The notes: generated by a model not told the origin, from the sequence alone. Shown: positions 53,219-62,951, numbered from the stretch's first letter. The stretch: DNA of 64,000 bases from Rhodoplanes sp. Z2-YC6860 (GCF_001579845.1 NZ_CP007440.1:1864001-1928000), one strand, 5' to 3'. Translations and numbers: made by a program.

Positions 53219-54088
53219 ATGTCGAACACGACATTCTCTCTCGGCCGCCGCACCGTGAACCGGCTCGGCTACGGCGCCATGCAACTCGCCGGCAAGGGCG
53301 TGTTCGGCCCGCCCAAGGACCCTGACGCTGCACGCGCCGTGCTCCGCACCGCGGTGGCGAGCGGCGTCAACCACATCGACACTTGCGACTACTACGGCCC
53401 GCACGTCACCAATCAGCTGATCCGCGAGGCGCTGCATCCCTATCCGCGTGATCTCGTGCTGGTGACCAAGATCGGCGCGCGGCGCGGCGACGATGCGTCC
53501 TGGATTCCGGCCTTCACGCCTGAGGAGCTCGTCCAGCAAGTGCAGGACAATCTCCGCAATCTGCGCCTCGATGTGCTCGATGTGGTGAACATGCGCAGCA
53601 TGCACGGCATCCATGGACCGGCCGAAGGTTCGCTCGAGCCGCAGGTCACGGCTCTCGCCGAGCTTCGGCGCAAAGGTCTCATCCGCCATATCGGGTTGAG
53701 CAACGTAACGCCGAAACAGGTCGAAGATGCGCGCAAGATTTGCGAGATCGTCTGCGTGCAGAACTTCTACAACATCGCGCATCGGAGCGACGACGCGCTG
53801 ATCGACAATCTTGCTCGCGACGGGATCGCCTACGTGCCGTTCTTTCCGCTCGGTGGCTTCACGCCGCTGCAATCGTCGACCTTGTCCGATGTCGCCAAGC
53901 GCCGTCACGCCACGCCGATGCAGGTCGCGCTCGCCTGGCTCCTTCGCCGCGCGCCGAACATCCTGTTGATCCCCGGCACCTCGTCGGTCGCGCATCTCAA
54001 GGAAAATCTCGCCGCGGCCGAGCTCAAGCTGCCTGACGATGCGATCAAGGCGCTCGACGGCATTGCAGCGAGCGCCAGCGCGGCGTGA
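53219..54088 (+). CDS. aldo/keto reductase
   Basis: Protein of 289 residues with AAAGGAGCCCCCTC upstream. TIM-barrel AKR motifs: LGYGAMQLAGKGVFGPPKD, NHIDTCDYYGPHVTNQLIREAL (catalytic Asp and Tyr), LVLVTKIG (Lys), then IRHIGLSNVTPKQVEDA and NILLIPGTSSVAHLKENL (NADPH phosphate loop). It reduces a carbonyl with NADPH in the cytoplasm. It resembles the YdbC/PdxI group. Probably controlled by the divergent LysR gene. Confidence 0.92.
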   Translation: MSNTTFSLGRRTVNRLGYGAMQLAGKGVFGPPKDPDAARAVLRTAVASGVNHIDTCDYYGPHVTNQLIREALHPYPRDLVLVTKIGARRGDDASWIPAFTPEELVQQVQDNLRNLRLDVLDVVNMRSMHGIHGPAEGSLEPQVTALAELRRKGLIRHIGLSNVTPKQVEDARKICEIVCVQNFYNIAHRSDDALIDNLARDGIAYVPFFPLGGFTPLQSSTLSDVAKRRHATPMQVALAWLLRRAPNILLIPGTSSVAHLKENLAAAELKLPDDAIKALDGIAASASAA

Positions 54089-54131
54089 GGTCCACCATGA
54101 ACTGAAGTGTGGCAGTTCCAGAAATCTATCT

Positions 54132-54280
54132 CCGTCACCCTGAGGTGCTCGGCCGTAGGCCGAGCCTCGAAGGGCGACGGCCACGCTGCTGCGACAGCCG
54201 GGCCGCATCCTTCGAGGCTCGCCATAGCGCGTCGAAGACGCGCGTAAGCGCGCCGATGGCTCGCGCCTCAGGATGACGGA
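54132..54280. repeat. palindromic intergenic repeat, class 1, copy R3 (intact)
   Basis: Starts CCGTCACCCTGAGG (one mismatch to R2) and ends CCTCAGGATGACGG. It contains the mini-palindrome at 54222-54259, inserted at the same place as in R1 (after the arm GAGGCTCG). The right end is an unoccupied target for the guide of IS110 copy 1. The gap 54089-54321 holds nothing else recognised. Confidence 0.88.
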
Positions 54281-54321
54281 GCCGAGAGCTCTGCTTGGTG
54301 CACCAGTCGACTGGATTGCCC

Positions 54322-55455
54322 CTACTTCGCCGGCAACACCTTCAGCACACGTCCGGCGTAATTGTCGGTGACGAGATAGAGCGCGCCGTCTGGCCCCATC
54401 CGCACGTCGCGGATGCGCTCGCGAAGTCCCTGCAGCAATCGCTCCTCGCCGGTGACCTTCTCGCCGTCGAGGGTCAGCCGCACCAGCATCTGCCCGGCGA
54501 GCGCGCCAACGAACAGGCTGCCTTTCCAGCTTGGAAAGAGGTCGCCGGTGTAGAACGCCATGCCGGACGGCGCGATCGACGGCACCCAGTATTTGATCGG
54601 CTGCTCCATGCCCGGCATCGACGACTTGCCGCTGCCGACCGGCGTGCCGTCGTAGTTCACGCCAAAGCTGATCACCGGCCAGCCGTAGTTCTTGCCGGGC
54701 TGCGGAATGTTGATTTCGTCGCCGCCCTTGGCGCCGTGCTCGTGCTCCCAGAGCTTGCCGGACTGCGGATGGATCGCGGCGCCTTGCGCGTTGCGGTGGC
54801 CGTAGCTCCAGATCTCGGGCAGGGCATCGTTCCTTCCGACGAAGGGATTGTCCTTGGGCACCGAGCCGTCGGGCGCGATGCGCACGATCTTGCCGAGATC
54901 GCTGGTGAGCTTCTGCGCCTCGTTGCGGTCGGTGAAGTGCTCGCCCTGCGTCAGGAGCAGGTTGTTGTCGGAACCTTGCGCGATGCGGCAGCCGAAGTGG
55001 TTGCCGCTCGAAACCGGTCCCTTCTGCTGATAGATCACCTTCACGCCGTCGAGCTTGCCCTCACCGAGCGTGGCGCGCGCGAGCGCGGTGCGGCCGCCGC
55101 CGTCCGAAGGCTCCGCAAAGCAGAAGTAGATCGTCTTGTTGCCGGCGAAGCCGCGGTCGAGCACGACGTCGAGCAGGCCGCCCTGGCTCACGGCGAACAC
55201 CTTCGGTACGCCACCGAGCGGTGCCGAGAGCTTGCCGTCGGGCGTGACGATGCGCATGCGGCCCGGCCGCTCCGTGACGAGCATGCGGCCGTCGGGCAGG
55301 AAGGCCAGCGCCCAAGGATTCACGAGGCCTCCGGCCACGGTCTCGACCGCGATATTGCCGGCAGAGGATTTGAAGGTTTGCGCTTCGGCGATGGAAGGCC
55401 CGACGGCGGACGGCAGCGCAATCGAAATAACAATGACTGCAAGTGCTTTATGCAT
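54322..55455 (-). CDS. PQQ-dependent sugar dehydrogenase (YliI/Asd-like)
   Basis: Protein of 377 residues with AGGGAATCCATC upstream. Signal peptide VIVISIALPSAVGPSIAEAQ, then a six-bladed beta-propeller: LVNPWALAFLPDGRMLVTERPGRMRIV, GGLLDVVLDRGFAGNKTIYFCFAE, EIWSYGHRNAQGAAIHPQSGKLWEHEHGAKGGDEIN (PQQ/Ca site), SGMAFYTGDLFPSWKGSLFVGAL. It should oxidise aldose sugars in the periplasm using PQQ. The PQQ synthesis genes are not in the window. Confidence 0.9.
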   Translation of the reverse strand: MHKALAVIVISIALPSAVGPSIAEAQTFKSSAGNIAVETVAGGLVNPWALAFLPDGRMLVTERPGRMRIVTPDGKLSAPLGGVPKVFAVSQGGLLDVVLDRGFAGNKTIYFCFAEPSDGGGRTALARATLGEGKLDGVKVIYQQKGPVSSGNHFGCRIAQGSDNNLLLTQGEHFTDRNEAQKLTSDLGKIVRIAPDGSVPKDNPFVGRNDALPEIWSYGHRNAQGAAIHPQSGKLWEHEHGAKGGDEINIPQPGKNYGWPVISFGVNYDGTPVGSGKSSMPGMEQPIKYWVPSIAPSGMAFYTGDLFPSWKGSLFVGALAGQMLVRLTLDGEKVTGEERLLQGLRERIRDVRMGPDGALYLVTDNYAGRVLKVLPAK

Positions 55456-55556
55456 GATGGATTCCCTACACTCCTCAATATGTCCCGTTTCGCCGGCGAA
55501 ATAACGTCGGACGCCAACACATCTTGGTGACGAAGGTTTCGGCGCGAGGTTTGAAA

Positions 55557-56834
55557 TCAGTAGGCGCGCGCCATGGTCATGGTGGTGCGTTGGCGCAGCA
55601 GGAGAATGGACAGGATCGCGATGTTGACGATGTTGAAGGCGACGCCCGTCGCGAAGGCCGGGATGTAATAGCCGTAGATGTCGTAGAGGTAGCCGGCGAG
55701 CCAGCCGCCGGTGCCCATGCCGGTGCCGGTGGCCAGCAACACGACGGGCACTCGCCAGTGCGCCTCGCTTTCAGGATAGAGGTCGCGAATGGTCAGAACA
55801 TAGGCTGGGATCAGCGCGCTGAAGCCGAGCCCAAAGGCGGTCGCGACCGTGAACAGGCCTGCGGTGTCCTGCGTGAACAGAAAGCCGCTCATCGCCGCGC
55901 ATTGCATGATCGAGCTGAAGAATGCGGTGATCAATCCGCCGGTGCGGTCGGACAGCCAGCCCCAGCCTTGGCGGCTGAAGAAGCCCATGCCGAGCAGCAC
56001 CGACAGCATGCTCGCGCCGAGCGTCGACGAGATGCCGAGATCGCTGCAGAACGCCACCAGATGCTGCTGCGGCATCGACATCGTCACGCAGCACAGGAAG
56101 CCCGCGCAGGCGATCAGGATAAACGCCACGTTGGGGTGCCATCCGAGCACCGTCGGCCGCGCCTCGCCCTTGCGGCGCACCTCCTGCGGCTTTGGCGTCT
56201 CGGGCGGCTGGCGCAAGAAGATGATCGCAAGCGGCACGATCACCACGAGTTGCAGCACGGCAAATCCGACCATGGTCGAGCGCCAGCCGAAATTGGCGAT
56301 GGCGCGCTCGAACACCGTTGGCCAGATGAAGCCCGCCAGGTAGCCGCCACTCGAGATCAGCGCCAGTGCCGAACCGCGGCGACGGTCGAACCAACGGCTC
56401 ACATAGATGAACAGCGGCGCGTTGAGCCCGGCATTGCCGAGCAAGCCCATGAACAGGCCATGGCCGACGTAGAGCTGCCAGGGCTGGCCGAGCGACGAGA
56501 TGAACAACCCGATCGCGATCATCACCGAGCCGGTGATGACGGTGAGGCGCACGCCGTAGCTGTTGGCGAGCCGGCCCATCAGCAATCCGCCAACGCCGAC
56601 GCCGAACAGCGCGAGCGACACCGCGAGCGATGGCACTTGCCGCGCCCCGCCGGTGTCGGAGGCGATCTCCTTCAGGCCGACAGCCGTGATCCAGGGGCCG
56701 CCGAAGGACAGGCCGAGCATGACAAGGGACAGGCTCGCCACGATCCAGGAGGTGCGGGTTTCGATGGAGCGCGGAGCGGAAATATGGGTCGCTCGCGGCC
56801 CGTCGGGACGCGACTCGTCGTCGTGTGTCGTCAA
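55557..56834 (-). CDS. MFS transporter
   Basis: Protein of 425 residues with a TTG start at 56834 (GGGA upstream); no ATG is available before the first helix. Twelve hydrophobic segments are seen, beginning SWIVASLSLVMLGLSFGGPWITAVGLKE. The loop RWFDRRRGSALALISSGGYLAG between helices 4 and 5 and GWLSDRTGG between 8 and 9 fit the oxalate/formate and monocarboxylate branch. It probably carries a small carboxylate. It is divergent from the large Bug array, with 112 bases between the starts. Confidence 0.88.
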   Translation of the reverse strand: MTTHDDESRPDGPRATHISAPRSIETRTSWIVASLSLVMLGLSFGGPWITAVGLKEIASDTGGARQVPSLAVSLALFGVGVGGLLMGRLANSYGVRLTVITGSVMIAIGLFISSLGQPWQLYVGHGLFMGLLGNAGLNAPLFIYVSRWFDRRRGSALALISSGGYLAGFIWPTVFERAIANFGWRSTMVGFAVLQLVVIVPLAIIFLRQPPETPKPQEVRRKGEARPTVLGWHPNVAFILIACAGFLCCVTMSMPQQHLVAFCSDLGISSTLGASMLSVLLGMGFFSRQGWGWLSDRTGGLITAFFSSIMQCAAMSGFLFTQDTAGLFTVATAFGLGFSALIPAYVLTIRDLYPESEAHWRVPVVLLATGTGMGTGGWLAGYLYDIYGYYIPAFATGVAFNIVNIAILSILLLRQRTTMTMARAY

Positions 56835-56946
56835 ACCAAATCCCGGCGGACTGGTGTGGGTGAACGGGCCAGGTGCGGCGTCAACCGCCTAGGCCCGGGC
56901 GAAGTCATAGTGCTACTGTCCTACAAAACGCCAGGGAGGATGTGAA

Positions 56947-57918
56947 ATGACAAAAGCGCTACTGTGCTGCGCGCTTGCAGGGGTCTTGTCCGTTTCGGCC
57001 GCGCGCGCAGACGACTTTCCCTCCCGTTACGTCACTCTGGTGGTTCCGCTCGCCACCGGCGGCTCGACCGATACCGTCGCACGCATCGTCGCCGAAGGCA
57101 TGCGGCCCTTTCTCGGTCAGACCGTAGTGGTCGAGAACACGCCCGGCGCGGGCGGCGCCACCGGAGTCATCCGGGTCGCCCGTTCGACTCCCGACGGCTA
57201 CACCGTGCAGATCGGCCAGTGGGGCACCAACGTGGCGGCCGGTGTGGTGCACAACCTGCCGATCGATCTGCTGAAGGACCTCGAGCCCGTCGGTCTGATC
57301 GCGACGCAGCCGTCTCTGATCGTCGGCCGCAAGGACCTGCCGCCGAACAATCTGAAGGAGCTGACCGACTGGCTGAAGGCCAATCCCGGCAAGGTCTCGG
57401 TCGGTACGTCGGGGGTCGGGAGCCCCAGCCATGTGTTCGGTGCGTTTTTTCAGAACACCATCGGCGCCAAGTTCGAGTTCATTCCCTACCGCAGCGCCGG
57501 CGAGTCCCAGAAGGATCTGATCGGCGGCCAGGTCGACATGATCATCGACACGCCGGCGACCTCCGGACAGAACGTCAAGAACGGCCTGATCAAGGCCTAT
57601 GTGCTCGCGGGCAAGGACCGTTCGCCTGTGCTGCCGGACATTCCAACCGTCGACGAGGCCGGCCTGCCGGGCATGTATTTCTATTTCTGGCACGCGCTGT
57701 GGGTGCCGAAGGGCACGCCGAAGCCGGTGATCGCCAAGCTCAACGATGCGCTGGTGAAGGCGGTCAACGATCCGGTGACGCATGACCGTCTGGCCAAAGC
57801 CGGCCAGGAGTTCTTCCCGGCCTCGATGATGTCGCCGGACGGTCTCGCCAAATTCCAGCGGGAAGAAACCGAGAAGTGGTGGCCGGTGATCAAGGCGCAG
57901 GGCATCAAGGTGCAGTAA
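56947..57918 (+). CDS. Bug/TctC substrate-binding protein, array member 1
   Basis: Protein of 323 residues behind GGGAGGATGTGAA. Signal LLCCALAGVLSVSAARA, then FPSRYVTLVVPLATGGSTDTVARIV with the ligand Asp, ENTPGAGGATGVIRVARSTPDGYTV, PYRSAGESQKDLIGGQVDMIIDTPA and LPDIPTVDEAGLPGM. First gene of a run of seven of the same type. Like the others in the run it has IGQWGTN at the position just after the DGYT motif, which is shared with members 2 and 7 (QW), suggesting related ligands. Confidence 0.93.
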   Translation: MTKALLCCALAGVLSVSAARADDFPSRYVTLVVPLATGGSTDTVARIVAEGMRPFLGQTVVVENTPGAGGATGVIRVARSTPDGYTVQIGQWGTNVAAGVVHNLPIDLLKDLEPVGLIATQPSLIVGRKDLPPNNLKELTDWLKANPGKVSVGTSGVGSPSHVFGAFFQNTIGAKFEFIPYRSAGESQKDLIGGQVDMIIDTPATSGQNVKNGLIKAYVLAGKDRSPVLPDIPTVDEAGLPGMYFYFWHALWVPKGTPKPVIAKLNDALVKAVNDPVTHDRLAKAGQEFFPASMMSPDGLAKFQREETEKWWPVIKAQGIKVQ

Positions 57919-58015
57919 CGGATCAGGCCTTGCCGGTCAGATAAAGGAGTCGATCAAGGCGCCCGCACGAAGTCGCCGTGAACAAAAGATTCAAAAACAT
58001 TTGGGGAGGGACAAG

Positions 58016-58978
58016 GTGAGAAAGCTTGTTCTGGGAATCGCAGGTTTGCTGCTCGCGGGCCTGGTCGCGGCCCATGCGCAGAGCTTCCCTTCGAAGCAGA
58101 TCACGCTGGTGGTGCCGTTCCCACCCGGCGGCTCGACCGACGTCGCCGCCCGCATCATGGCCGAGAAGATGCGCCCGATCCTCGGACAGCCGGTCATCAT
58201 CGAGAATGTCGGCGGCGCAGGCGGTAGCATCGCGGTCGGCCGCGTGGCGCGCGCGGCTCCCGACGGCTACACCATCGACATCGGCCAGTGGGACACCCAC
58301 GTCGGCAGCATCATCTACAATCTGAATTACGACCTGAAGACCGACTTCGAGCCGATCGGTCTCATTTCCATCAACCCGCAGCTTCTGGTCGCGAGGAAAA
58401 CTCTCGAGGCCAGCCGGCTGAGCGAACTGGTGGCCTGGATGAAGGCGCATCCGGGTGACGCCAAGTTCGTCAACCAGAACGCAGCGGCTGCGATCTCCGG
58501 ACTGCTGCTGCAGCAACTGAGCGGCACCAAGCTCACCTTGATTCCTTATCGCGGCGCAGGCCCGGCGATGACCGACCTCGTTTCGGGCCAAGTCGACCTT
58601 CTGGTGGCGCAAGGCGCGGTGACGCTGCCGCAGATCCGCGGCAACGCCATCAAGGCGATCGCGAACCTTTCGCCGAAGCGCTCGGCCTCGATGCCGGACA
58701 TTCCGACCGCCGATGAGACCGGCGTGCCGGGGCTCTACATGTCGGGGTGGTTCGGCTTCTACGCGCCGAAGGGCACGCCGAAGGATGTGATCGGCACGCT
58801 CAACAGCGCGATGTCCAAGGTGCTGGCCGATCCGGCGGTGAAGGCGCGTTTCGCCGAACTGGGCCTCGATGTGGCATCGCCCGAGCAGCAGAAGCCCGAA
58901 GGGCTTGCCGCGTTCCAGAAGGCCGAAATCGAGAAATGGTGGCCGATCATCAGGTCCGCCGGCATCAAGCCCGAATGA
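58016..58978 (+). CDS. Bug/TctC substrate-binding protein, array member 2
   Basis: Protein of 320 residues; GTG 58016 is chosen for the GGGGAGGG placed 5 bases before it. Signal VLGIAGLLLAGLVAAHAQ, then FPSKQITLVVPFPPGGSTDVAARIM, ENVGGAGGSIAVGRVARAAPDGYTIDIGQWDTHVG, PYRGAGPAMTDLVSGQVDLLVAQGA and MPDIPTADETGVPG. It follows member 1 after 97 bases, and its stop overlaps an ATG in the frame of member 3 (ATGATG at 58975-58980). Confidence 0.93.
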   Translation: MRKLVLGIAGLLLAGLVAAHAQSFPSKQITLVVPFPPGGSTDVAARIMAEKMRPILGQPVIIENVGGAGGSIAVGRVARAAPDGYTIDIGQWDTHVGSIIYNLNYDLKTDFEPIGLISINPQLLVARKTLEASRLSELVAWMKAHPGDAKFVNQNAAAAISGLLLQQLSGTKLTLIPYRGAGPAMTDLVSGQVDLLVAQGAVTLPQIRGNAIKAIANLSPKRSASMPDIPTADETGVPGLYMSGWFGFYAPKGTPKDVIGTLNSAMSKVLADPAVKARFAELGLDVASPEQQKPEGLAAFQKAEIEKWWPIIRSAGIKPE

Positions 58979-59001
58979 TGTTCAACGGAAAGCGCAACAA
59001 A

Positions 59002-59973
59002 ATGAATTTCAGGACTCTCGCTTCGATCGCCACGCTGCTCACTGTCCTCACGGCGCCCCTGCAAGCCGAAACTTATCCGTCCAAGCCGGTCACCGTGATC
59101 GTGCCGTTCGCGGCCGGCGGGCCGAGCGACGTGCTGGCGCGTGCGCTGGCCGACAAGATGCGCACGGCGCTGAAGGAAACCGTGCTGATCGAGAACGTCA
59201 CCGGTGCGGCTGGCACCATCGGCGTGACGCGCGCGGTGCGCTCGCCCGCCGACGGCTACACGCTGAGCTTCGGCCATCTCGGCACCCATGTGGTGAATGG
59301 CGCGATCTATCCGCTGCCGTTCGATCTGGTGAACGATCTCGACCCGGTCGCATTGCTCGGCGCCAATCCGATGCTGGTGGTGAGCAAGAATGCGATTCCG
59401 GCGAAGACCTTCAAGGAGCTGATCGACTGGCTCAAGGCCAACCAGGCCAAGGCGACGCTCGGCACCGCGGGCGTCGGCTCCGGCGCTCACTTCAGCGGCG
59501 TGTTCCTGCAGAACCTGATCGGCACGCATGCGAGCTACGTGCCCTATCGCGGCACCGGCCCCGCGCTGCAGGATCTCGTCGCCGGCCAGATCGACATCAT
59601 CGTCGACCAGGCGTCGAATTCGCTGCCGCAGGTGCAGGCCGGCACCATCCGCGCCTATGCGGTGACCGACAGCAAGCGGCTGTCCGCGCTGCCCGATGTT
59701 CCGACCGTCGACGAGGCCGGCCTGCCGGGTTTCCACGTCTCGCTCTGGTCCGGGATGTGGGCGCCCAAGGGCACGCCGAAGGAGATTGTCGCGAAGCTCA
59801 ATGAGGCGATCCGCGCCGCGATCGACGATCCGGCGGTGCAGAAGCGCTACGCCGAGCTTGGGCTCGAGCCACCGGCCCAGGACCAGCGTACGCCGGAGGC
59901 GCTGCGCACACATCAGAAGGCCGAAATCGAAAAGTGGTGGCCGGTGATCAAGGCGGCGAACGTGAAGCCGTGA
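59002..59973 (+). CDS. Bug/TctC substrate-binding protein, array member 3
   Basis: Protein of 323 residues from ATG 59002 (GGAAAG nine bases upstream); ATG 58975, overlapping the previous stop, would add 9 residues. Signal LASIATLLTVLTAPLQAE, then YPSKPVTVIVPFAAGGPSDVLARAL, ENVTGAAGTIGVTRAVRSPADGYTLSFGHLGTHVV, PYRGTGPALQDLVAGQIDIIVDQAS and LPDVPTVDEAGLPGFH. ENVTGAAGTIGV is shared almost exactly with member 5. Confidence 0.92.
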   Translation: MNFRTLASIATLLTVLTAPLQAETYPSKPVTVIVPFAAGGPSDVLARALADKMRTALKETVLIENVTGAAGTIGVTRAVRSPADGYTLSFGHLGTHVVNGAIYPLPFDLVNDLDPVALLGANPMLVVSKNAIPAKTFKELIDWLKANQAKATLGTAGVGSGAHFSGVFLQNLIGTHASYVPYRGTGPALQDLVAGQIDIIVDQASNSLPQVQAGTIRAYAVTDSKRLSALPDVPTVDEAGLPGFHVSLWSGMWAPKGTPKEIVAKLNEAIRAAIDDPAVQKRYAELGLEPPAQDQRTPEALRTHQKAEIEKWWPVIKAANVKP

Positions 59974-59993
59974 CGTCGGTTTGGGAGAATGAC

Positions 59994-60989
59994 ATGCCAA
60001 CTCGGTTGCGACATGCGCTGCTCGCCGCGGGTGTCCTGCTTGCGGCAAGCGTCTTTGCACCAAGTCTTTCGGCGCTTGCCGACGACTATCCGAACAAGCC
60101 GATCACTGTGATCGTGCCGTTCCCGGCCGGCGGGCCGACCGATGCCATCATCCGCAACGTCGGCGAGCGCATGCGCGCATCGCTCGGGCAGCCATTGATC
60201 GTGGAATATGTCTCGGGCGCGAGTGGCACGGTCGGCACCACGCGGCTGTTTCGTTCGCCGCCTGATGGCTACGCGCTGATCTGCGGCCACTTCGGCACCT
60301 TCGCCACCAACGGCGCGGTGTACAATCTGCCTTACGATCTGGTGACCGGTTTCACGCCGATCTCGCTGTTGCCGCGCAATCCCTATCTCGTCGTCGTGAG
60401 GAAGGATCTGCCGGCGAACAATCTCCGCGAATTCCTGGCCTACGTGAAAGCCAACCCGGGCAAGGTCAACATGGGCCATCCGGGCGTCGGCACCGGCCCG
60501 CATCTGCTCGCGCTGCAACTCGCAAATCTGGCCGGCAGCACCATGAACTACGTGCCCTATCGCGGATCGGGCCCTGCGATGGTCGATCTCGTCGCCGGAC
60601 AGATCGATCTGATGGTCGATCAGGTGCAGACCTCGTCGGCGCATGTGAAGGGCGGCACCATCAAAGCGCTGGCGATCGCGGCGCCGAAACGCTCGGACAT
60701 CTTGCCGGATGTGCCGACCATCGACGAAGCCGGCGCGCCGGGGCTGCACATGTCGCTGTGGTACGGCTTCTGGGCGCCGGGCGGGACGCCGAAGCCGATC
60801 GTGCAGAAGCTCCAGGCCGCGGTGCAGGACGCGTTGGCCGATCCCGACGTGCGCGGCCGCCTGACCGGGCTCGGCATGGAGATTCCGCCGCGCGAGCAGC
60901 AGACGCCGGAGGCACTCACCGCGCAGCAGAAGGCCGACATTGCGACCTGGTGGCCGGTGATCAAGGCCGCCGGCATCAAGATGCAATGA
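59994..60989 (+). CDS. Bug/TctC substrate-binding protein, array member 4
   Basis: Protein of 331 residues with GGGAGAATGAC upstream. Signal ALLAAGVLLAASVFAPSLSALA, then YPNKPITVIVPFPAGGPTDAIIRNV, where the usual AR after the ligand Asp is IR, EYVSGASGTVGTTRLFRSPPDGYALICGHFGT, PYRGSGPAMVDLVAGQIDLMVDQVQ and LPDVPTIDEAGAPGLH. GHFGT after the DGY motif parallels GHLGT in member 3. It starts 20 bases after member 3. Confidence 0.92.
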   Translation: MPTRLRHALLAAGVLLAASVFAPSLSALADDYPNKPITVIVPFPAGGPTDAIIRNVGERMRASLGQPLIVEYVSGASGTVGTTRLFRSPPDGYALICGHFGTFATNGAVYNLPYDLVTGFTPISLLPRNPYLVVVRKDLPANNLREFLAYVKANPGKVNMGHPGVGTGPHLLALQLANLAGSTMNYVPYRGSGPAMVDLVAGQIDLMVDQVQTSSAHVKGGTIKALAIAAPKRSDILPDVPTIDEAGAPGLHMSLWYGFWAPGGTPKPIVQKLQAAVQDALADPDVRGRLTGLGMEIPPREQQTPEALTAQQKADIATWWPVIKAAGIKMQ

Positions 60990-60997
60990 GGGCGGCG

Positions 60998-61966
60998 ATG
61001 AAGCGCTTGCTGGCCGCGCTGATGTTCACGGTGTTCGCGTGCGGCACCGTCGCGGCGCAGAGCTATCCGACGAAGCCCATCACGATCATCGTGCCGTTCC
61101 CGGCGGGCGGCGCGACCGATGTGCTGACGCGCTTTCTCGCCGAGCGCATGCGGGCAGCCCTCGGCCAGACCATCGTGATCGAGAACGTCACCGGCGCGGC
61201 CGGCACCATCGGCGTCGGCCGCACGGTGCGCGCCCCGGCCGACGGTTACACCGTCCAGGTCGGCACCTCGACCACCAATGTGCTGAGCGGCGGGCTCTAC
61301 CCTTTGCAGTTCGATCTGCTCACCGACCTCGAGCCGATCGTCCTGATCGGCAGCGAACCGATGATGATCGTCGGCAGGAAGACGCTGGAGGCGAAAAATC
61401 TCAAGGAGCTGATCGCCTGGCTCAAGGCCAATCCGGGCAAGGCGTCGGTCGGGATCCCCGGCGTCGGCGGCCAAGGCCATCTCACCGGGCTTTCGTTCCA
61501 GAAGGAAACCGGCACGACGTTCCAGGTCGTGCCGTATCGCGGCAACGGCCCGGCGCTGCAGGACCTCGTCGCCGGGCAGATCGATCTGCAGATGGAGCCG
61601 GCGTCGAATTTCTATGAGCAGGTGAAGGCCGGAGCGATCAAGGCCTATGCACTGACGTCGTCAAAGCGCGTGGCCGCCGCGCCCGGCATCCCGACCGCCG
61701 AGGAAGCCGGGCTGCCGGGCTTCACGGCGTCGCTGTGGTACGGCGCCTGGGCGCCCAAGGGCACGCCGAAGGAGATCATCGCACGGCTCAACGCCGTGAT
61801 GATCGAGACGCTGGCCGACCCAGCGGTCACACGGCGCTTCGGCGAACTTGGCCTCGACAAGCCTGCGCGCGACCAGCTGACGCCGGAGGCGCTGCGGACA
61901 TTCCAGAAGGCCGAGGCCGACCGGTGGTGGCCGATCATCAAGGCCGCCAATCTCAAGGGACAGTGA
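60998..61966 (+). CDS. Bug/TctC substrate-binding protein, array member 5
   Basis: Protein of 322 residues from ATG 60998 with GAGGGCGGCG before it; ATG 60986 overlaps the previous stop (ATGA) and would add four residues. Signal LLAALMFTVFACGTVAAQ, then YPTKPITIIVPFPAGGATDVLTRFL, ENVTGAAGTIGVGRTVRAPADGYTVQVGTSTTNV, PYRGNGPALQDLVAGQIDLQMEPAS and APGIPTAEEAGLPGF. Confidence 0.92.
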   Translation: MKRLLAALMFTVFACGTVAAQSYPTKPITIIVPFPAGGATDVLTRFLAERMRAALGQTIVIENVTGAAGTIGVGRTVRAPADGYTVQVGTSTTNVLSGGLYPLQFDLLTDLEPIVLIGSEPMMIVGRKTLEAKNLKELIAWLKANPGKASVGIPGVGGQGHLTGLSFQKETGTTFQVVPYRGNGPALQDLVAGQIDLQMEPASNFYEQVKAGAIKAYALTSSKRVAAAPGIPTAEEAGLPGFTASLWYGAWAPKGTPKEIIARLNAVMIETLADPAVTRRFGELGLDKPARDQLTPEALRTFQKAEADRWWPIIKAANLKGQ

Positions 61967-61982
61967 GGAAACGAGGGTGACG

Positions 61983-62951
61983 ATGAAACGGGGATTGCTC
62001 GCCGCTTGTTGCATGCTGGCGTCGATTGTCGCTGCGCAGGCACAAAGCTTTCCGTCCAAGCCGATCACCGTGGTCATCCCGCTCGCCGCCGGTGGCGCGG
62101 TCGACGCCATGGTCCGCACCATGACCGAGGCGATGCGCGGCTCGCTCGGTCAACCGATTCTGGTGGAGAATATGGGCGGCGGCGGCGGGGTGATCGGCAT
62201 CACCCGCGTCGCACGGGCAGAGCCGGACGGTTACACCATCAGCGTCGGCACCTGGGGCACCCATGTGGTCAACGCCTTCGTGTTCTCGCCGCCCTACGAC
62301 ATGATCAAGGACTTCGAGGCGGTGGCGCTGCTGCCGAGCGTGCCGCACTGGTTCATCGCGCGAAAGAATCTGCCGCCGGCGAACCTCAAGGAACTGGTGG
62401 CCTACATGAAGGCCAACGACGGCAAGGTGACGGCGGCTTCGGTCGGCGCGGGCGGCAGCTCGGCGGTGTGCGCCTATTATCTCGGCAAGCTCACCGGCAC
62501 GAAAACCACGCTGGTGCCCTATCGCGGCGGCGCACCCGCCTTGCAGGACATCGTCGCCGGCAATGTCGACACCATGTGCGATCTTGCGGCGAATTCGCTG
62601 TCGCAGGTGAAGGCCGGCAACATCAAAGCCTACGCCGTGACATCGAAGAAGCGCTGGTTCGCGGCGCCCGATGTGCCGACGGTGGGAGAGGCGGGCGTGC
62701 CCGGCGTCGAGGTGATCAACTGGCTCGGCGCCTATGCACCCAAGGGCACGCCGAAAGACGTGGTGGCGAAGCTCAACGCGGCGTTCAAGGCCGCGATGGC
62801 CGATCCGGTGGTGCGCCAGCGTATCGCCGATCAGGGCCTGGAGATTCCACCGCCTGAACAGCAGTCGCCGGAGGCGTTTGCGGCTTATCTGAAATCCGAG
62901 ATGGACAAGTGGGGCGCGGTCATTCGCGAGTCGGGCATCAAGGGACAATAG
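61983..62951 (+). CDS. Bug/TctC substrate-binding protein, array member 6
   Basis: Protein of 322 residues from ATG 61983 (CGAGGG upstream); GTG 61977 is an alternative. Signal LLAACCMLASIVAAQAQ, then FPSKPITVVIPLAAGGAVDAMVRTM, ENMGGGGGVIGITRVARAEPDGYTISVGTWGTHVV, PYRGGAPALQDIVAGNVDTMCDLAA and APDVPTVGEAGVPGV. Two cysteines in the mature part (AVCAYY and TMCDL) are not found in most other members of the run and could pair. Confidence 0.92.
   Translation: MKRGLLAACCMLASIVAAQAQSFPSKPITVVIPLAAGGAVDAMVRTMTEAMRGSLGQPILVENMGGGGGVIGITRVARAEPDGYTISVGTWGTHVVNAFVFSPPYDMIKDFEAVALLPSVPHWFIARKNLPPANLKELVAYMKANDGKVTAASVGAGGSSAVCAYYLGKLTGTKTTLVPYRGGAPALQDIVAGNVDTMCDLAANSLSQVKAGNIKAYAVTSKKRWFAAPDVPTVGEAGVPGVEVINWLGAYAPKGTPKDVVAKLNAAFKAAMADPVVRQRIADQGLEIPPPEQQSPEAFAAYLKSEMDKWGAVIRESGIKGQ

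Noticed and set aside
55524-56945. Long open frame on the plus strand opposite the MFS gene
   Set aside because: It is His/Arg/Asp-rich low-complexity sequence typical of the complementary frame of a GC-rich gene; the minus strand encodes a clear 12-helix transporter.
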